Positions 5,120-8,438 of a stretch of 8,438 nucleotides of DNA are shown piece after piece (within the stretch, counting starts at the first letter, position 1; every line of letters starts with the position of its first letter). A program made the translations under genes and the position numbers. The notes beneath the pieces were generated by a model. The model was given only the letters and a program-made list of their open reading frames with translations. It did not search any database and was not told the origin of the DNA. Source of the stretch: an uncultured Campylobacter sp. (GTDB taxonomy: Bacteria; Campylobacterota; Campylobacteria; Campylobacterales; Campylobacteraceae). The stretch spans positions 1 through 8,438 of the forward strand of contig NZ_CALKTL010000111.1 of the NCBI RefSeq assembly GCF_937997405.1, given 5' to 3'.

Positions 5120-6477
5120 TCTACTATAAATTCCTTTTGCCCTTTATAAATCGTAAAATAGGCATTTTTAAATTCTAAATTTTTACCGTTTTGCACAGGA
5201 GCGCTTTTGCGAAAAATTCTAAACTCGCCCGCGCTTTTTAGATCAATTATGCCGTCTTTAACGTCACCTTTGATCGTGCCTATCACATCTCCTGCGCGCA
5301 GCTGCCGAACCGATGCGCTAGGCAAAACGTATGGTGCGATAGAGCCTACGTTGCCGCTTCTATATACGATCTCAAAATCGTCGATTTCAAAGCTTTGCTT
5401 ATAAAATTTCGTCTTTTTTACTAGCAGATCGAGTTTATCACCTAGCTGCAGCCCGCTGCCGCCATAGACAAAAACTCCGCTTCCATCTTGGGAGATCGCA
5501 AAGCCATGGCGGTTTGTAAAGCTCACGACTGCGCCTTTTATCAGCATAGGCTCGCTTATAATGCACCCGTAAAGCTCCTCTATCGTGACGGTCTTTGCGG
5601 AGCTAGCGGTATTTTTAACTAAAAATTCTTGCTTTTTCGGCGTAGATTTTAAAGCGCCCCCGTCCGTCAGAATGAAGCTAATCGGAAAATGATCGGAAGC
5701 GGTAGAGGATTTAGCAACCGCGAAGCTGTCCTTTTTATATCCCGGCTCGCTACTAAAAAAATCGTCACTAAGCAAGATATGATCGAGCACCGCACCGCTT
5801 TCATGAGACTCACAAGAGCTAAAATGCTTTAACTGCGAGCAGGGATGCAGCGCCCACAAATCGCTAAATCCATCGCGCTCGATAAGCTCGTTTAGCAAAG
5901 AATTTCGCCCGAAATTCGTATTAAAATCTCCCGCTACGATAGCGCGTTGGTGCCCTTGCAAAACCTCGCGCAAAAAGGCGAAATTGCGCTTGCGCTCGCT
6001 TAGCGGATTGCGTGCAGAGAGCATATGTACGACATAAAAGCTAAAATCAGTGCCGCCAAGCGCGAAATCAGTGCGCAAAATATCTCTAGTTTTAAGCTCT
6101 ATCGGGCGGTAGGTTTTTTGAAATTTTATCGGTATGCGCGACATCACCGCCACGCCCGCAGGTGCAGTCTGCGCGCGCGAAAAAGCGTAGAATTTATAGC
6201 CCGCTTTCTGCGCAAGCGCTTTTAGCACGGCTTCGTTTTCGATCTCTTGCAGCCCCAAAATATCGGCATTAAGCGCGCTTATCTCGTCCGCTACCGCTTG
6301 CAGCTTGCGCTCGTATTTTTGCTCGCTCCAACCACCGCGCCCGATCTCAAAGTCCGCATACTCCGTGCCGTCGTTTACGCCGTCGAATAAATTTTGCACG
6401 TTAAACGATGCGATCTTCAGCTCCGCCGCGTTCGCGCCGCAGAAAAACATCGCAAAAAGTAGCGCTAAAACTCGCAA
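5116..6477 (-). CDS. Exported endonuclease/exonuclease/phosphatase-family protein with C-terminal OB-like domain
   Basis: A 453-residue protein with a signal peptide (hydrophobic core 3-13, likely cleavage after ANA at 15-17), so periplasmic or secreted. The EEP (DNase I-like) fold motifs are in order: SFNVQNLFD at 24-32, LQEIEN at 76-81, VVHMLSARN at 139-147, GDFNTN at 173-178, LDHIL at 221-225 and SDHFPI at 251-256. The expected metal and catalytic residues (Asn26, Glu78, His141, Asp174, Asn176, Asp252, His253) are present, so it should be an active metal-dependent phosphodiesterase. The substrate (nucleic acid, phospholipid or other) cannot be told. Residues about 290-453 are beta-rich and resemble the OB-fold tails seen on some exported nucleases. 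The start is TTG at 6477, with AGGAG 6 nt upstream; an ATG start further in would destroy the signal peptide. It overlaps trmL by 13 nt and the 44-aa gene by 4 nt. Confidence 0.88.
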   Translation of the reverse strand: MRVLALLFAMFFCGANAAELKIASFNVQNLFDGVNDGTEYADFEIGRGGWSEQKYERKLQAVADEISALNADILGLQEIENEAVLKALAQKAGYKFYAFSRAQTAPAGVAVMSRIPIKFQKTYRPIELKTRDILRTDFALGGTDFSFYVVHMLSARNPLSERKRNFAFLREVLQGHQRAIVAGDFNTNFGRNSLLNELIERDGFSDLWALHPCSQLKHFSSCESHESGAVLDHILLSDDFFSSEPGYKKDSFAVAKSSTASDHFPISFILTDGGALKSTPKKQEFLVKNTASSAKTVTIEELYGCIISEPMLIKGAVVSFTNRHGFAISQDGSGVFVYGGSGLQLGDKLDLLVKKTKFYKQSFEIDDFEIVYRSGNVGSIAPYVLPSASVRQLRAGDVIGTIKGDVKDGIIDLKSAGEFRIFRKSAPVQNGKNLEFKNAYFTIYKGQKEFIVE

Positions 6478-6953
6478 ACCGCGCTCCTAAAGTCGAATTC
6501 ATCGATATTTTGGCGAATCGCTTCGTAGGTTACGATGCCCACGCTGGTGGCCAAATTTAAACTGCGCCCCGCCCCGCTCATCGGGATCGTGATGCAGTTT
6601 TCGCGGTTTGTGCGCATGATCTCAAGCGGCAGTCCGTGCCCCTCCGAGCCGAAAATCAAAAAATCGCCCGGCTGAAATTCCGCCTCGTAGTAGAGCTTGT
6701 TCGTCTTTGTCGTCGCAAAAAAGAAGCGCTGCTTAAATTTCTCGTTCGCCGCCATAAACTCGTCCCAATTTTCCCAAATTTTAAGATCCAAGCTCGCCCA
6801 GTAATCAAGCCCCGCGCGGCGCAGATGCTTATCGTCGATAACGAATCCCAGCGGCTTGATCAGATGCAAGCGGCACCCCGCATTGACGCACATACGCCCG
6901 ATGGAGCCGGTGTTTGTGTGGATCTGCGGATATACTAACACGATATTAAACAT
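6465..6953 (-). CDS. trmL: tRNA (cytidine/uridine-34-2'-O)-methyltransferase, SPOUT family
   Basis: A 162-residue protein, the normal size for TrmL, which methylates the ribose of the wobble base 34 in certain leucine tRNAs using S-adenosylmethionine. It opens with MFNIVLVYPQIHTNTGSIGR, matching the family start including the NTG-IGR motif at 14-20. FGSEGHGLP at 101-109 and ITIPM...SLNLATSV at 121-138 are the SPOUT trefoil-knot motifs that bind the cofactor. The frame is open upstream to an ATG at 7010, but the extra 19 residues are not TrmL-like, so I start at 6953. No ribosome site precedes that ATG. Instead the start overlaps the end of the pentapeptide-repeat gene by 8 nt (ATGTTTAA), implying coupled translation. 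The 3' end overlaps the exported nuclease-like gene by 13 nt. Confidence 0.95.
   Translation of the reverse strand: MFNIVLVYPQIHTNTGSIGRMCVNAGCRLHLIKPLGFVIDDKHLRRAGLDYWASLDLKIWENWDEFMAANEKFKQRFFFATTKTNKLYYEAEFQPGDFLIFGSEGHGLPLEIMRTNRENCITIPMSGAGRSLNLATSVGIVTYEAIRQNIDEFDFRSAVCEF
6484..6488 (-). promoter_or_regulatory. Ribosome binding site supporting the TTG start of the exported EEP protein
   Basis: AGGAG on the minus strand, 6 nt before TTG at 6477, embedded in the last codons of trmL. It is the only good site near the signal-peptide start. Confidence 0.7.
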
Positions 6954-7704
6954 CAAAAACCGCCGATTTTGCACGAGCAGAATTTTGCAATTTAAAATTC
7001 CGCGAGGCAAAGTTTTGAGATTTAGAATTTTGCAAAGCTAAATTACGTGGCTTGGAATTTTGCGCGGTAAATCCTTGTAAATTTGAATGGGCAAAATTCC
7101 ATAATTTGAAATTCTGTGAAATAAAATTTAGGTCCGTGATTTTGCGATACTGCAGGACGTCAGATCTCTCCTTGTAGCGACACGGCTCTTGCATTTTTTT
7201 GTGGTGCGGCGAGGCAACTGCTCCCATAGCACAGGACGCGCAATACGGCTCGCTAAATTTTGCTTTAATGCGTTTAATATGACGCAGGCTGTGAGATTTT
7301 GTGCCAAGATGCCCTAATCTGCAAAATTTCATCTCGCTGTAATGCGAGCCGTGAAATTCCGTCTCGCCGCTACGCGGCTCGTATAATTTCTCGCCGCAGC
7401 GATGTGATCTGCGAAATTCTCTCGATCCATAAAACTTCGCCTCGTGGGCTTTTTCGGTATGGCGACACGACGGATGAAATTTTAATAGGTCAAATTCCGC
7501 GTCGTGAAATCCTACCGAGCTAAGCTTTGCACTATGAAATCTTACGCCGGAAAAATTTAAATTTCGCTCGCCATAAAAGATAAAATTTCGCGCAGCAAAA
7601 ATCACGGGATTTCGCCTGCGATCAAAGCAAAAAGCGCATTTTTGCAAAGACGCAGCATTCTTGCAAAACGCGTAAATTTCGTCGCGACGATAGAATTTTT
7701 TCAT
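6946..7704 (-). CDS. Degenerate pentapeptide-repeat protein
   Basis: A 252-residue protein with a five-residue periodicity typical of pentapeptide repeats, A(D/N)LXX. In residues 36-91, F or L recurs at 36, 41, 51, 56, 61, 66, 71, 76 and 91, in one register. A second tract (97-127) has F/L/Y at 97, 107, 117, 122 and 127. A third near the C-terminus has N followed by F/L/S at 194, 199, 204 and 209, then 217, 222, 227, 232, 237 and 242. Such repeats fold into a right-handed square beta helix (family knowledge). The middle (about 140-190) lacks the pattern and has CASC plus other Cys and His. Many units deviate from consensus, so the helix may be interrupted or the gene decaying. The ATG at 7704 follows AGGAG (8-nt spacing) and the stop overlaps the trmL start, so it looks translated and operon-integrated. 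A TAAAAT at 7736-7731 could be a -10 box. The function is unknown. Confidence 0.68.
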   Translation of the reverse strand: MKKFYRRDEIYAFCKNAASLQKCAFCFDRRRNPVIFAARNFIFYGERNLNFSGVRFHSAKLSSVGFHDAEFDLLKFHPSCRHTEKAHEAKFYGSREFRRSHRCGEKLYEPRSGETEFHGSHYSEMKFCRLGHLGTKSHSLRHIKRIKAKFSEPYCASCAMGAVASPHHKKMQEPCRYKERSDVLQYRKITDLNFISQNFKLWNFAHSNLQGFTAQNSKPRNLALQNSKSQNFASRNFKLQNSARAKSAVFDV

Positions 7705-7753
7705 AAAACTAGCTCCTAAATAAAACGGCGATTTTACAGAAATCTCTCTAAAT

Positions 7754-8438
7754 TTACGCTTTTAAAGCCGCTACAAACGCCCTAATCTCCGCTTCTTGCA
7801 GCCTCTTGATCTCCTTGCCGATCGCAGCGCCGCGCAGATTGCGAGCGACATCTGCGGCGCAAACCAAGCTTTTAAATTTCTTATCCCAAATCCCAAGCCG
7901 CTTCGCCGCTTGCACCCTACCTTTACAATACAGCCCGAGCCACTGCTTAAGCGGCATTTTTAGAGCGATTTTGCATAGCCGCTCGTCGCTTACCCGCTTA
8001 AAAAACGGCTCGCTAAGTAGCCTTTTATAAAGAGAATTTAGCCCTAAATTCTTTAAAATCTTATTTTTATCTAATCCTAAAAAATTCAAAAACGCGTATA
8101 AAAAAAACATTTCATTTCTCACGAAAGATTCGCCGCGCTCTATGAATTGCATCAGTCGCTCATGCACTAGCGGATCAATCCGCAATCCAAAAACCCGCTC
8201 ATAAAGCCCCAGCTCTTGCATTAGCATCATTCCGTATCGGTGCGCAGGTGCACGGAAAAATTTAATCAGCTCTGCTTTAACGCGTTCGCAACTAAGATCG
8301 CTAACGTCGATACTACGCATGAGCTCTAAGGTGCGCGGCTCGGCGCAAAGCTCAAATCTCGCGGCAAACTGCACCGCGCGATACACGCGCAAGCTATCCT
8401 CCACGAAAGTGTGCGGATCAACCACTCGCAAAATACGT
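7754..8438 (-). CDS. cca: CCA tRNA nucleotidyltransferase / poly(A) polymerase family, C-terminal part
   Basis: The 5' part, with the nucleotidyltransferase head and its GxD...DxD catalytic site, is beyond the right edge; the frame is open to position 8438. The visible 228 codons start with RILRVVDPHTFVEDSLRVYRAVQFAARF. This is the neck-region signature (F.ED.LR..RA..FA.RF) of class II CCA-adding enzymes and bacterial poly(A) polymerases. A helical body and tail follow, for tRNA binding. The enzyme adds or repairs the 3' CCA of tRNA. Sequence alone cannot always separate CCA-adding from A-adding enzymes, and the deciding residues may be outside the window; CCA addition is more likely in this group. 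It ends with TAA at 7756-7754, 49 nt before the pentapeptide-repeat gene. Confidence 0.88.
   Translation of the reverse strand, partial: RILRVVDPHTFVEDSLRVYRAVQFAARFELCAEPRTLELMRSIDVSDLSCERVKAELIKFFRAPAHRYGMMLMQELGLYERVFGLRIDPLVHERLMQFIERGESFVRNEMFFLYAFLNFLGLDKNKILKNLGLNSLYKRLLSEPFFKRVSDERLCKIALKMPLKQWLGLYCKGRVQAAKRLGIWDKKFKSLVCAADVARNLRGAAIGKEIKRLQEAEIRAFVAALKA

Noticed and set aside
6954..7010. Longer TrmL starting at the ATG at 7010
   Set aside because: The extra residues are not family-like and overlap the pentapeptide gene further. MFNIVLVYP at 6953 is the typical start.
7299..7523. Plus-strand open frame inside the pentapeptide-repeat gene
   Set aside because: It lies opposite a gene with a good ribosome site and clear protein periodicity. 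It has no motif of its own and looks like a shadow of the repeat composition.

Overview
The window reads as a chromosomal segment of an epsilonproteobacterium. It most resembles Campylobacter of the moderate-GC oral group (gracilis/showae/rectus-like). The basis is the split glycyl-tRNA synthetase beta subunit, AAGGA-type ribosome binding sites, heavy gene overlap, and roughly 45-48% GC in the housekeeping half. The species is an inference. Every convincing protein gene lies on the minus strand, so transcription runs from position 8438 towards 1.

Right part (8438 to 2974): a tightly packed cluster. In transcription order it holds the C-terminal part of a CCA-adding enzyme/poly(A) polymerase (cca, 5' end outside the window), a degenerate pentapeptide-repeat protein, trmL (tRNA wobble 2'-O-methyltransferase), a secreted endonuclease/exonuclease/phosphatase-family protein with a TTG start, a 44-residue single-pass membrane protein, and glyS. 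From the pentapeptide gene onward each gene overlaps the next (8, 13, 4 and 17 nt). Translation is therefore probably coupled, and three of the six products act on tRNA (CCA end, wobble base, glycine charging).

Left part (2901 to 1): the start of a type I-B CRISPR-Cas operon. It holds cas6, then cas8b (Csh1 type), then a separate 140-residue gene matching the usual C-terminal/small-subunit domain of Cas8b (Cas11b-like), then the first 36 codons of cas7 (Csh2 type), cut by the window edge. cas5, cas3, cas4, cas1, cas2 and the array would be expected beyond position 1. No CRISPR array is present here. cas6 has host-like composition (mid-40s % GC), while cas8b onward is about 30% GC, so the locus looks compositionally stitched between cas6 and cas8b.

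The most interesting stretch is the 293-nt gap between cas6 and cas8b (1922-2214). On the plus strand it has a perfect TATAAT, then a single degenerate CRISPR-repeat-like element (short CCC/GGG hairpin followed by an 8-nt handle-like ATTTAAAA), a guide-like segment, and a long inverted repeat ending in a T run. On the minus strand a plausible cas8b promoter overlaps a 7-nt match to the start of that guide. Position and architecture resemble the crRNA-like RNAs of CreTA toxin-antitoxin or CreR cas-autoregulation systems known next to type I cas genes. The elements are seen in the sequence; the function is a hypothesis.
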